Part shown: one piece after another, positions 56,555 through 64,000 of the stretch
Numbering within the stretch: the first letter of the stretch is position 1
How the letters are laid out: each line of letters begins with the position of its first letter
Assembly: GCF_000011385.1 (NCBI RefSeq)
Contig: NC_005125.1
Span: 1,116,001-1,180,000, forward strand
DNA: 64,000 bases
DNA from: Gloeobacter violaceus PCC 7421
GTDB taxonomy: Bacteria > Cyanobacteriota > Cyanobacteriia > Gloeobacterales > Gloeobacteraceae
Reading direction: 5' to 3'
Position numbers and translations under genes: made by a program
The notes under the pieces: model-generated
Seen by the model: the letters and a program-made list of their open reading frames with translations, nothing else
Databases searched by the model: none
What the model was told of the DNA's origin: nothing

Positions 56555-58030
56555 TCAATTCCTGACATTCAACACTTCTGCTGGAATATGTGTCCACCAC
56601 CCCTCATTACTCTGGCTGTGCCAAGTGCTTCCACCTGGTAGATAGGCTCCGTAGGGCGCATAGAGTACCATTGGGCAACTCCAGTCGCCCTGTGATCGCC
56701 AGCGCAGCGTGGCAATTTGTTGCACCAATTGGTTAAAAGCGGGAGTAATGAAGTCTATAAACTGTAACTCAAATACAGGTTTGTAACCCGTTGCAGCCAA
56801 CCCTGCTGCAACGCCCACAATGGTTGCTTCTGCCAAAGGCGAGTTAGTAACTCTCTGTGAGAACTGACTACTCAACCCTTTGGTAAAGCCAAAGACTCCC
56901 CCTTTAGGATCCTCAATATCTTGACCAAACATGATCATTTGAGGGTAAAGTTGCAATGCTTCTCGCAGAGTCTGGTTTATGGCCGCAACCATCGTTGTGG
57001 TTCGTTCAACGGGTTGGAAAGGAACACATTGATGATCAACTTTTGAGCCATATAGATGAACCAAAATCTGATCAGGGTTTGGGGAGTTTTCCCGTTCGGC
57101 TTGCTGATAAATCTCGTCGATCGTCATTGCAGTTTTAAACTGCAAAGCCTGCCATTCAGTTGCTGTTAGCTCTCCAGCGTTGATTAGATGTCTGGCCAGT
57201 ACAGAAAGTGGATCCCGTTGCAGCATCGCATCGATCTCTTCTTTCGGACGGTAGATGCGATGATCATCAGAATTGGTATGGGAAACCAACCGATCCAATT
57301 CAACCCAAAGAATTGTAGGCCCATTTCCCTGTCTTGCCTTGGTAATGGCTTGTCCGCTGTGATTGAAAATTTCCGCAGGATGTCGTCCATCGACTCGAAC
57401 GAAAATCTCTTCATTGAATATGCCTAACCGGAATGGAAGTTGATGTTTGGTAGATGTGCTAATTCCATAGGCATTATCTTCAACTACGAATATCACGGGC
57501 AGCCTTTCTTGAACCGCCATACAAACTGCCTCATAAAATTCACCTTGTCTAACGGAGGCATCCCCAATAGTACAGATCACCACATCGGTTTTTTCAGAAT
57601 GTTTGATCCCCCATGCAGCGCCGACAGCAGGTAAGCATTGACTTGCGGTCGGTGTAGCAGGTGGGAAAATATTCAGATGTTTAGCTGAACAGTGAACAGG
57701 CATGCCTCGCCCACCGGTCGAAGACTTGGCGCAGGCAAAATAGTCCCAGGCTAACTGCTGAGCTGTGAAACCTTTTCCCAGCATCAATGCGCGATCTCGA
57801 TAGTACGTGAAAAGATAATCTTCACGATGCAAATGGTGGGTGATGGCAATCAAGGATTCATGCCCCATCCCTGGGATATGAATCCAGCCTTTTCCCTGGC
57901 GCATCAGATTCCCTTCACGCAAATCACCTTCACGTACAATCAACATCAAATTCAGTAATTCTTTCAAAGGAATTGTGAGAGATTGATCTGAGATCCTCAT
58001 CACTCTGTCGCACAGTGGATTCTGCGTCAT
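56555..58030 (-). CDS. 5' part of interrupted 2-oxoacid dehydrogenase E1, alpha-beta fusion
   Basis: 491 codons remain open, of which those to base 56581 are genuine and the last eight read into the insertion sequence. The first ~330 residues are the alpha subunit: GHESLIAITHHLHREDYLFTYYRDRALML and the thiamine-diphosphate motif GDASVRQGEFYEAVCMAVQERLPVIFVVEDNAYGIS. From about 350 comes the beta N-terminal domain (MIMFGQDIEDPKGGVFGFTKGL, SPLAEATIVGVAAGLAATGYKPVFELQFIDF). Without the insertion the gene would run 58030-54858 and encode 667 residues. Decarboxylates a 2-oxoacid and loads E2. Now probably non-functional. Confidence 0.9.
   Translation of the reverse strand: MTQNPLCDRVMRISDQSLTIPLKELLNLMLIVREGDLREGNLMRQGKGWIHIPGMGHESLIAITHHLHREDYLFTYYRDRALMLGKGFTAQQLAWDYFACAKSSTGGRGMPVHCSAKHLNIFPPATPTASQCLPAVGAAWGIKHSEKTDVVICTIGDASVRQGEFYEAVCMAVQERLPVIFVVEDNAYGISTSTKHQLPFRLGIFNEEIFVRVDGRHPAEIFNHSGQAITKARQGNGPTILWVELDRLVSHTNSDDHRIYRPKEEIDAMLQRDPLSVLARHLINAGELTATEWQALQFKTAMTIDEIYQQAERENSPNPDQILVHLYGSKVDHQCVPFQPVERTTTMVAAINQTLREALQLYPQMIMFGQDIEDPKGGVFGFTKGLSSQFSQRVTNSPLAEATIVGVAAGLAATGYKPVFELQFIDFITPAFNQLVQQIATLRWRSQGDWSCPMVLYAPYGAYLPGGSTWHSQSNEGWWTHIPAEVLNVRN
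56581..56589. repeat. Target-site duplication, right copy
   Basis: CTGGAATAT directly after the right end of the insertion sequence, identical to 55412-55420. Confidence 0.9.
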
Positions 58031-58177
58031 GTTTTTATCCTCTATTCCTCACCTGATTTGATAGGCGGTGTTGAAACACCCAATGCCTATTTCTGGCTTG
58101 GTCAAATCGCTATGAGCCCTCGGTTTAGCTGAGCTTGGAGCGCAGAGTATGTTCTCCAAATATCCCTTCTGTCTAAA

Positions 58178-58211
58178 CAACGCGACAAACGCCGACCATT
58201 TGATCGCTCGG
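58178..58211. promoter_or_regulatory. 34-bp motif upstream of the E1 gene (copy 1)
   Basis: Bases 58178-58211 match 59267-59300 in 30 of 34 positions (shared CAACGCGACAAACG and TTGATCGCTCGG). It is 148 bases upstream of the minus-strand E1 start. The 325-base gap 58031-58355 between E1 and the regulator gene otherwise holds only a 12-bp inverted repeat (58279-58308). A regulator-binding role is inferred. Confidence 0.5.
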
Positions 58212-58278
58212 TGGAAAAATTGTTTTGCCCGGACTCGCCTCTTTGCAAAAATTCTGAGATTGCACAATCACTCTCACT

Positions 58279-58308
58279 CATTTAAGCGCTATCAGAAGCG
58301 CTTAAATG
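58279..58308. repeat. 12-bp perfect inverted repeat between SARP gene and E1 gene
   Basis: CATTTAAGCGCT (58279-58290) and AGCGCTTAAATG (58297-58308) with a 6-base loop. It lies 47 bases after the stop of the minus-strand regulator gene. No T-run follows on that strand, so it is not a standard terminator; operator or RNA-end structure are options. Confidence 0.55.
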
Positions 58309-58355
58309 TAAAAAACTTTCCTACAAACTTTGCAGATGGGTCGGTGACCTTGTTT

Positions 58356-59195
58356 TTAGAGATTCTCGCCCCGGCGCAGCTCTTCGAAAAGGCGGGTTGT
58401 CTCAGCAGCCGGCGGGGAGTCCAACTCTCGGCGCAACAGGTGCACCAGGGTCTGGTACTGCCGCAGCGCTAGACCCGTCTCTCCCAGGCAGGCGTAACAG
58501 CGCATCAGTTCGCGGTGGGCGCGCTCCAGCAGATTGTCGCAAGAGACGATGCGCAGGTAGACGTCGGCGGCTTGCAAACTCCGCCCGATGGTGCTCAACA
58601 GTTGTCCCAGGGCAAACAGCGCCTCCACAAACCGCCTGTGCAGTTCCTCCCGCCTCTGCAGGCACCATTCGCTCTGGATCATCCCTTCGAGCAATTCGCC
58701 CTCGTAAAGGCCCGCGGCCGCCTCGAAGCAGGCGATGGCCCGCTCGGGGGCAGAGCTTTCCAGCCGCTTCCCCTCGGCAAAGTGAGCCTCGAACTCCTCG
58801 ACGTCGAACCAGTAGGGTAAGCGGCGATTGAAGGTATAGCGCTGGTGTTCGTAGACGATCCAGTCCGACGGGCCGAGGGCGCGGCGCAGATGGTGCAATG
58901 TGGTATGAAAACTGCGGCGCAACTGCAGCGCCGAGGCGTCGGGCCACAGCGCCAGGCCGAGTTGCTCCTTGGTGGCAAAGCGGCGCAGCAGCAGGCAGAA
59001 AAACAGCTCCCGGGGCCTGGCGTAGGTCCAGTCGGCAGCCGTCAGGGCGTACTCGCCCCGGTACACCGAAGCCGTACCCAGGGCGTAGATGCGCAGTGGC
59101 AGCAGCGTTTCACTCGGGTCGGCCGCGTTTGCCGACGGGTGATATGGGGTCTTACAGGGCAACTTCTGCACAGGTATCCTTTCCTTCGGCGCCAT
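58356..59195 (-). CDS. SARP/BTAD-type transcriptional regulator
   Basis: 279 residues: N-terminal winged-helix (YARPRELFFCLLLRRFATKEQLGLALWPDASALQLRRSFHTTLHHLRRALG, about 57-110) followed by a BTAD helical domain (RAIACFEAAAGLYEGELLEG ... RRFVEALFALGQLLSTIGRSLQAADVYLRIVSCDNLLERAHRELMRCYACLGETGLALRQYQTL). Proteins of this plan activate secondary-metabolite clusters by binding direct repeats. It lies beside the E1/E2/KS genes, shares an upstream 34-bp motif with E1, and is divergent from the kinase. GC-rich, unlike the E1/E2/KS genes. Confidence 0.87.
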   Translation of the reverse strand: MAPKERIPVQKLPCKTPYHPSANAADPSETLLPLRIYALGTASVYRGEYALTAADWTYARPRELFFCLLLRRFATKEQLGLALWPDASALQLRRSFHTTLHHLRRALGPSDWIVYEHQRYTFNRRLPYWFDVEEFEAHFAEGKRLESSAPERAIACFEAAAGLYEGELLEGMIQSEWCLQRREELHRRFVEALFALGQLLSTIGRSLQAADVYLRIVSCDNLLERAHRELMRCYACLGETGLALRQYQTLVHLLRRELDSPPAAETTRLFEELRRGENL

Positions 59196-59266
59196 GCGCC
59201 GTGCGAATCGTCAAACCCCACGCGAGGCAAGGTAGGAGTTACGAGGTAGAACTCCTCTCTGCCCAA

Positions 59267-59300
59267 CAACGCGACAAACGTCGATGAATTGATCGCTCGG
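59267..59300. promoter_or_regulatory. 34-bp motif upstream of the SARP gene (copy 2)
   Basis: Second copy of the motif at 58178-58211, same orientation relative to its gene, 72 bases upstream of the regulator start and about 112 bases upstream of the divergent kinase gene. Confidence 0.5.
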
Positions 59301-59411
59301 CATTGAAGCATTTTTTAGCGGGCGCAGGGCCAAGTCCCTGTTTGTCGGCAAAAACACCGCCGACAGCAAGCGCGCCGGAGTAAACTTTTCGCGCGTCCAG
59401 ATAGTGGAATC

Positions 59412-62153
59412 GTGTTGACGACTGAACAGTGGCAACGGGTGAAAAACCTGTTTGCCGAGGCGCTCGAAAAGCCTGCCGATGAGCGGCGGGCTTTTTTGGA
59501 GCGCTCCTGCGCGGACTGTGCGCAGATGCTGGCGGAGGCCCTTTCGCTGTTGGAGCACCACCGGGAGAGCGAAAACTTTTTGAACCGCCCGGTGGTCCAA
59601 CTGCTGGAGGAGCCCATACCAACTCTGCAGCCAGGAGACAATCTCGGCCCCTATCGGGTGGTGGGCAAACTCGGCCAAGGCGGGATGGGCAGCGTCTATC
59701 TGGCGGAGCGGGCGGACGCGCAGTACAGCAAGCAGGTCGCCATCAAAGTCCTGCGCGCCGAGCTCGGGACGGAGACACTGGTGCGGCGCTTCCGCCTGGA
59801 GCGGCAGATCCTCGCGGACCTCGATCATCCGAATATCGCTCACCTGATCGATGGCGGCACGACCGCCGGGGGGCTGCCCTACCTGGTGATGGACTACATC
59901 GACGGCGAACCGATCGACCGCTACTGCGAGCGTCGTCGCCTCGCCGTGCGCGCCCGGCTGGAACTGTTCCTGGGGGTGTGCGGGGCAGTTTCCTACGCCC
60001 ATCAGCGGCGAATAGTCCACCGTGACCTCAAACCCGGCAACATCCTGGTGACGGCGGAGGGAATGCCTCGATTGCTCGATTTCGGTGTCGCCAAGCTCCT
60101 GGAGCATGCAGAGAGTATCGCGCCGGAGGCAAGCCTTACGGTCGGGACCGAACAGCCCGCCGGGGTCACCGGAGGAGCGCTCACCCCCGAGTACGCCGCG
60201 CCCGAGCAGTTACACGGGGGGGCAATCACCCCAATCACCGATATCTACGCCCTGGGTGTGGTGCTCTACGAATTGCTCCACGGCAGTCGGCCTCCTCGCC
60301 CCGGGCCGGAGCCTGCTGCCCGACCCCAATCCAGTCAGCTTGAAGAACTCGACAGCATCGCCTGCAAAGCCATGTCCGTGGAGCCGGAAGGGCGTTACCC
60401 CTCAGTCGATGCCTTCGCCGCAGATATCAGGAATTATTTAGACGGTCGGCCAGTCACAGCCCGCGGTGTCTCCTGGCTCTACGGCGCCCGCAAGTTCCTC
60501 GGCCGACACCGAGTGAGTACCGCTCTGGCTGCGGCGGCACTGGCACTGGCGAGCGGTTACGGTTGGTCGTTGCTGGAGGAGCGCTTGCTGGCGGCCTCCG
60601 GTAAAACCGTGGTGGTGCTGCCCTTTAGCGAGCGGGGCAGCACCGGCGACGAGCGCCTTGCAGATGGACTCACCCTCAGCCTCACCACCCATCTGGGCAA
60701 GGTAGCGGCGCTCACGGTCATCTCCGACCGGGCGGCGATGCAGTACCGCGACAGTAGCCTTGCTCAGATCGGCGGCGACCTGGGAGCCACCGGCGTACTC
60801 ACCGGCAGCGTCCTGCGCTCGGGCGAGCGCGTCCGCATCGCCGCCCGGCTGGTGGACCCCCGCAGCGGCACCCAGTTGTGGGCGGAGCAGTATGACCGGA
60901 AACTGCAGGATATTTTTGCAATCCAGACGGAAGTGGCGCAGCGGATCGCCGCAGCCATGAAAGCAAAGCTTACACCCGAGGAAAAGATCCGCTTGGCGCG
61001 AGCGCCTGCCCAAAACGCCATGGCCTACCAGTACTATCTGCGCGGACGCGAGTACAACAACCGCTTTACGGTCAAAGACAACGAATACGCGATCGGTTTT
61101 TTCAAGCAGGCCCTGGCGCTCGACCCCGACTTCGCCCTTGCCCGGAGCGGATTGGCCGTCGGCTATCTCAACCGGTTTATCTACGGCGGTAAGGTGTCGT
61201 GGCGCGAGGCCGCCTGTCGGGAGGCGGGCCGCGCCGTTGCTCTGGAGTCCGGTCTGGCCGAGGCCCATAACGCCATGGCTGCCTGTTACTCGCAGATGGA
61301 ACTGCGCCTCCAGCCCCAGGCGATGGCGGAGTATCGCCGGGCCATCGACTTGAACCCAAATTTTTTCTCGGCAATGTACAACTACTCGGCCATCCTGGCC
61401 AGCCTCGGCAGGCTGGATGAAGGTCTGTATTGGATGAAAAAGGCGGTCAGGGTCAATCCGCTGTGCATCGGTTGTTATCGCTCGATTGCTTCCTACTACT
61501 GGCTACTGGGAGAAGCCGCAAAGGGCGATGTCTGGATCGATAAGGGTCTTGCCCTCATCCCGGATGGAGCGAGACTGCATGTGAGCCGTGGCCGCGCGTA
61601 TCTGCCTCGGGGGCGGTACGATGAGGCCCGGCAGATCGCCTTGCAGGTGCTTAAAGAGGAGCCGAACAATGCGGAGGCTTTGAGTCTGGCGGGGACGGCG
61701 GAGCGGCTGAGCGGGCGCTGGGAACGCTCGCGCCGCTACTACGAGAGGATGCTCAAGCTCACCGAGACCACGGACCTGGAGGATGCGGGCGACACCAGTT
61801 TGCGGGCACGGACCGCCCTCGGGTATCTCGCACTTCAGGAAAATCAACCGCAGCGGGCACACCGCCTGCTCGCGCAGAGTCTGGATTTTGACCGCAAGCG
61901 CATTGCCGAGGGCAATGAAGAATGGCTGTACTTTCGAGATATGGCGGTAATTCACGCCCTGGGCGGAGAACGGGAAGCGGCAGTGGTCCAGCTGCGCGAA
62001 GCGATCAAAAACGGCTACCGCGACGTGCATACATTGCAATTTGACCCAATCTTCGAGAACCTGCGCAGGGATAAGCGTTTCGAGCAACTTCTGACCGATC
62101 TCAGGGCACAGATAGAGAAGATGCGTTTGCGGGCGCTCGCCCAAGAATTGTAA
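59412..62153 (+). CDS. Ser/Thr protein kinase with membrane helix, TolB-like domain and TPRs
   Basis: 913 residues from GTG 59412. Kinase domain about 80-345: LGQGGMGSV loop, Lys112 in VAIK, HRDLKPGNIL (Asp205), DFGVAKLL (Asp223) and a degenerate APEQ segment. A membrane helix is at about 369-385. The outer part starts with a TolB/adenylate-cyclase-associated domain (VVVLPFSERGSTGDERLADGLTLSLTTHLGK, GVLTGSVLRSGERVRIAARLVDP) and ends in several TPRs (about 510-900). A PADERRAFLERSC N-terminal segment is common in kinases linked to ECF sigma factors. Confidence 0.92.
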   Translation: MLTTEQWQRVKNLFAEALEKPADERRAFLERSCADCAQMLAEALSLLEHHRESENFLNRPVVQLLEEPIPTLQPGDNLGPYRVVGKLGQGGMGSVYLAERADAQYSKQVAIKVLRAELGTETLVRRFRLERQILADLDHPNIAHLIDGGTTAGGLPYLVMDYIDGEPIDRYCERRRLAVRARLELFLGVCGAVSYAHQRRIVHRDLKPGNILVTAEGMPRLLDFGVAKLLEHAESIAPEASLTVGTEQPAGVTGGALTPEYAAPEQLHGGAITPITDIYALGVVLYELLHGSRPPRPGPEPAARPQSSQLEELDSIACKAMSVEPEGRYPSVDAFAADIRNYLDGRPVTARGVSWLYGARKFLGRHRVSTALAAAALALASGYGWSLLEERLLAASGKTVVVLPFSERGSTGDERLADGLTLSLTTHLGKVAALTVISDRAAMQYRDSSLAQIGGDLGATGVLTGSVLRSGERVRIAARLVDPRSGTQLWAEQYDRKLQDIFAIQTEVAQRIAAAMKAKLTPEEKIRLARAPAQNAMAYQYYLRGREYNNRFTVKDNEYAIGFFKQALALDPDFALARSGLAVGYLNRFIYGGKVSWREAACREAGRAVALESGLAEAHNAMAACYSQMELRLQPQAMAEYRRAIDLNPNFFSAMYNYSAILASLGRLDEGLYWMKKAVRVNPLCIGCYRSIASYYWLLGEAAKGDVWIDKGLALIPDGARLHVSRGRAYLPRGRYDEARQIALQVLKEEPNNAEALSLAGTAERLSGRWERSRRYYERMLKLTETTDLEDAGDTSLRARTALGYLALQENQPQRAHRLLAQSLDFDRKRIAEGNEEWLYFRDMAVIHALGGEREAAVVQLREAIKNGYRDVHTLQFDPIFENLRRDKRFEQLLTDLRAQIEKMRLRALAQEL

Positions 62154-62167
62154 CACCCAGTGCTAAT

Positions 62168-62527
62168 TTATCTTGCAGCAGCGATCGTCTGGTTGAATTG
62201 ATGACACACCTTTTCGAGGAGTTGCGCCAGGGCAAAACCTCTAAAAGTAAATTCATCGATAGGTCCATACATCATCTGCGAAGTTAGTGGGAAATATTTT
62301 TTATATTTAAGCGGCACGCAAAGCGCATCCCCGAGCAAGAGTGCAAGCAGCGCCCCTCTACAGTCAGGGCAACTGATAACAAAGCGCTCAACCGCGCAAG
62401 GCACGGTCTCTCCTCCCCCTGTGCCCGGTACTATTCGAACACTTATGATTCCTTCCGGCTCACATTTCGGGGGCTGGAGCCCAGTTCTGAAACTTCTTGA
62501 TTCGTCCTTGCGGCCTCTAATCGACAT
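62168..62527 (-). CDS. Hypothetical protein, tentative
   Basis: A 119-residue frame from ATG 62527, divergent from the following gene. It contains CPDCRGALLALLLGDALCVPLKYKKYFPLTSQMMYGPIDEFTFRGFALAQLLEKVCHQFNQ, which has real-protein character, but no ribosome site and no recognised family. If rejected, the 408 bases between the kinase and the acyltransferase have no gene. Confidence 0.4.
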   Translation of the reverse strand: MSIRGRKDESRSFRTGLQPPKCEPEGIISVRIVPGTGGGETVPCAVERFVISCPDCRGALLALLLGDALCVPLKYKKYFPLTSQMMYGPIDEFTFRGFALAQLLEKVCHQFNQTIAAAR

Positions 62528-62561
62528 AGGAATTTTTCTTCTGGTATAAGGCCAACGGGGC

Positions 62562-63764
62562 ATGCCGCCGTATTCATTTGGTGCAACCATGGTCGCCCAA
62601 TACAAGTCGCTTTCGCATGTCAAAATTGCCTCTACCGATGAAGAACGCGAAGCCATCTTCCGTTTTCGTTACCGCGTCTACATAGAAGAGATGAACCAGC
62701 GGCCTGCCCACGCCGATCACCGCCGTCAGCAGTTGTGTGATCCGCACGACCGGAGCGCCGTATTGTTCTACATCCGCGAGGGAGACGAAGTAGTGGCCTC
62801 GGTGCGCCGCAACTTTATCGACCTCGCCGATTGCCCCCCCGGGTGGTGCGAGGCATTCGCCCTCGATCGCTTCGCCGGCTTCGCTGCAGGCGCGCTCACG
62901 GTCAGCAGCCGTTTCGTGATCGCCCACCGCCTTCGCCACAGTACGATAGCGGCTCGACTGGTTGCCGGCGCCTATCGCCATTCTCGCGAAGCGGGTGTCC
63001 GCTTCGACTTTTTGCTCTGCCGCTGGTACCTCATTGATCTGTACGAACACCTGGGTTACCGACGCTACCTGCACAACTACCGCGATCCCAATGAGCCAGT
63101 CGGTTTAATGACACCGATGGTCTGCGTCCCCGAGGATGCGGAGTACCTACGATCAGTGGGGTCTCCCTTCGCCCGCGTGGCAGATGGTTTTCCCAACGAC
63201 ATCACAGGTGGGGTCTGGCTGTTCGAGCAATTCCCACAGCTTCCTGAATTCTCGTCTGTGCGGTCGACACCGCTTGAAGGGCGGTGGTCCAAACTTAGAC
63301 AAATCTTAGGCGGTCCGCCCGAACAAATCATCCGAATGCTGCGGGGTCTAAGCGAGGTGGACGCTAAAGCGCTCCTCAAACACGCTATCCTTCACCGAGT
63401 GCGTGTGGGTAGGGTGATTTTGCAGCCAGGGGATCAGCTCGGGGCACTGTTTATCGTCGTCTCCGGCACGGTCGCACTGGACTACCCTGGCAACTCCGAC
63501 CGGCCCCCGAATATTCTCTCGGTCGGCGAATGTTTCGCAGCCGAAGGGCTCCTGGCTTCCTGCGGCGCTACGGGACAGGCGGTCGCCCTCAGCGAGGTTC
63601 AATTACTGATCTTGCCCGAGCAGACCGTCGTCCAGACCGAACGCAAACACCCTCAGACCGTCTGCCGACTCCGCACAAACCTTTTGCAGGAGCCGTGCGG
63701 CAAATTTTTGTCCCCGGTTGTTCTTCACCCCGGCAAGCAGCAGACCAACGACAGACTGCACTAG
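62562..63764 (+). CDS. GNAT/N-acyl amino acid synthase-like domain fused to cyclic-nucleotide-binding domain
   Basis: 400 residues (ATG 62562; ATG 62589 is an alternative). Residues 18-190 are a GNAT/autoinducer-synthase-like fold: IFRFRYRVYIEEMNQRP, SAVLFYIREGDEVVASVRRNF, SSRFVIAHRLRHSTIAARLVAGAYRHSREAGVRFDFLLCRWYLIDLYEHLGYRRY, as in FeeM-type acyltransferases. Residues about 255-375 form a cyclic-nucleotide-binding barrel (AILHRVRVGRVILQPGDQLGALFIVVSGTVAL, VGECFAAEGLLA). The phosphate-binding arginine of cAMP proteins is not obvious, so the ligand is uncertain. Confidence 0.8.
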   Translation: MPPYSFGATMVAQYKSLSHVKIASTDEEREAIFRFRYRVYIEEMNQRPAHADHRRQQLCDPHDRSAVLFYIREGDEVVASVRRNFIDLADCPPGWCEAFALDRFAGFAAGALTVSSRFVIAHRLRHSTIAARLVAGAYRHSREAGVRFDFLLCRWYLIDLYEHLGYRRYLHNYRDPNEPVGLMTPMVCVPEDAEYLRSVGSPFARVADGFPNDITGGVWLFEQFPQLPEFSSVRSTPLEGRWSKLRQILGGPPEQIIRMLRGLSEVDAKALLKHAILHRVRVGRVILQPGDQLGALFIVVSGTVALDYPGNSDRPPNILSVGECFAAEGLLASCGATGQAVALSEVQLLILPEQTVVQTERKHPQTVCRLRTNLLQEPCGKFLSPVVLHPGKQQTNDRLH

Positions 63765-64000
63765 CCGCCCTCAGCCGTTAAACCGCTCGGTATTCCGAGG
63801 TCCTTGAAAATCCCTGCGGCTCCCTGGCGCAAAGTGCGAGTCATAGTCAACATTGTCAACGGAAAACGACTTTCGCAACCGTACCCACGACGCGGCCCAA
63901 CTGCACGAAGCACAACCGACGAGCCTCCACGCTGCCTCCGAGGACGGGTTGCCATCAACATAACCTGCACACCCCCACCGACGTCCATGGTTGGTTTGCC
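63765..64000. other. No recognised feature
   Basis: The last 236 bases contain only frames without protein-like composition; nothing supported. Confidence 0.5.

Larger units (their letters stand above)
55421..56580 (-). mobile_element. Complete IS4-family insertion sequence (1160 bp)
   Basis: Ends are inverted repeats CAGAAATGTTGAAT (55421-55434) and CAGAAGTGTTGAAT (reverse of 56567-56580), one mismatch in 14. It carries one full transposase gene and is flanked by 9-bp direct repeats CTGGAATAT, within the size usual for IS4 elements. It lies inside the E1 gene, and its removal with one target copy restores the frame, so the insertion is recent. Confidence 0.93.

Noticed and set aside
63761-63988. 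75-codon minus-strand frame at the right edge
   Set aside because: Arginine/glycine-rich shadow composition, no ribosome site, no family resemblance.

Overview
The window looks like chromosome of a GC-rich cyanobacterium, most probably Gloeobacter (inference). The pointers are: a PetM cytochrome b6f subunit, a textbook NtcA-dependent promoter in front of glnA, a PyrF-PyrE fusion, an SLH/OprB-type porin, a bacterial deoxyhypusine-synthase-like protein, a DUF2555-type small protein and overall high GC with tight gene packing. No species-diagnostic RNA gene is present. All identities and lengths given here were worked out by eye.

Layout. 1-3436: riboflavin (ribH), a secreted protein, a small cyanobacterial protein and a deoxyhypusine-synthase-like enzyme. 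3440-5020: an AT-richer two-gene island (membrane protein plus PIN-domain nuclease). 5072-11950: housekeeping (tRNA dihydrouridine synthase, YbjQ family, argH, glnA, tRNA-Gln(CTG), tadA). 11993-15465 (minus): a sigma factor / membrane protein / subtilisin operon. 15726-20857: two tandem secreted FG-GAP repeat proteins, one with a run of 14 aspartates, then a TPR-CHAT peptidase-like protein. 21408-31985: an eight-gene plus-strand envelope polysaccharide or glycolipid locus (UDP-glucose dehydrogenase, four glycosyltransferases, ABC exporter, UDP-glucuronate epimerase, porin). 32332-38485: host-attachment-like protein, mscL, folC and an acyl-CoA synthetase/acetyltransferase fusion. 38490-41627: a probably repressor-controlled ABC ATPase and BlaR1-like M56 metallopeptidase. 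42172-49714: pyrFE, CHAD protein, DUF2905, LigT, petM, sat, two divergent Nudix hydrolases and the first of two paralogous SRPBCC plus rhodanese-like proteins; the second runs to 51151.

51400-62153 is the most eventful part. An ECF sigma factor (51565-52167) and a TPR Ser/Thr kinase (59412-62153), types often found side by side, are separated by about 6 kb of AT-richer DNA. That DNA holds a ketoacyl-ACP synthase, a 2-oxoacid dehydrogenase E2, an alpha/beta-fused E1 broken by a complete IS4-family element with a 9-bp target duplication, and a SARP/BTAD regulator. A 34-bp motif occurs upstream of both the regulator and the E1 gene. A deleted remnant of a second copy of the regulator lies just before the sigma gene. 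The window ends with a GNAT acyltransferase fused to a cyclic-nucleotide-binding domain.

A dispersed family of about 220 bp occurs four times (about 20986, 32060, 34117 and 41731). It carries an almost invariant 36-nt hairpin and sits each time 45-135 nt downstream of a gene and in that gene's orientation. Together with the SARP/E1/E2/KS cluster it is the best candidate for something undescribed here.
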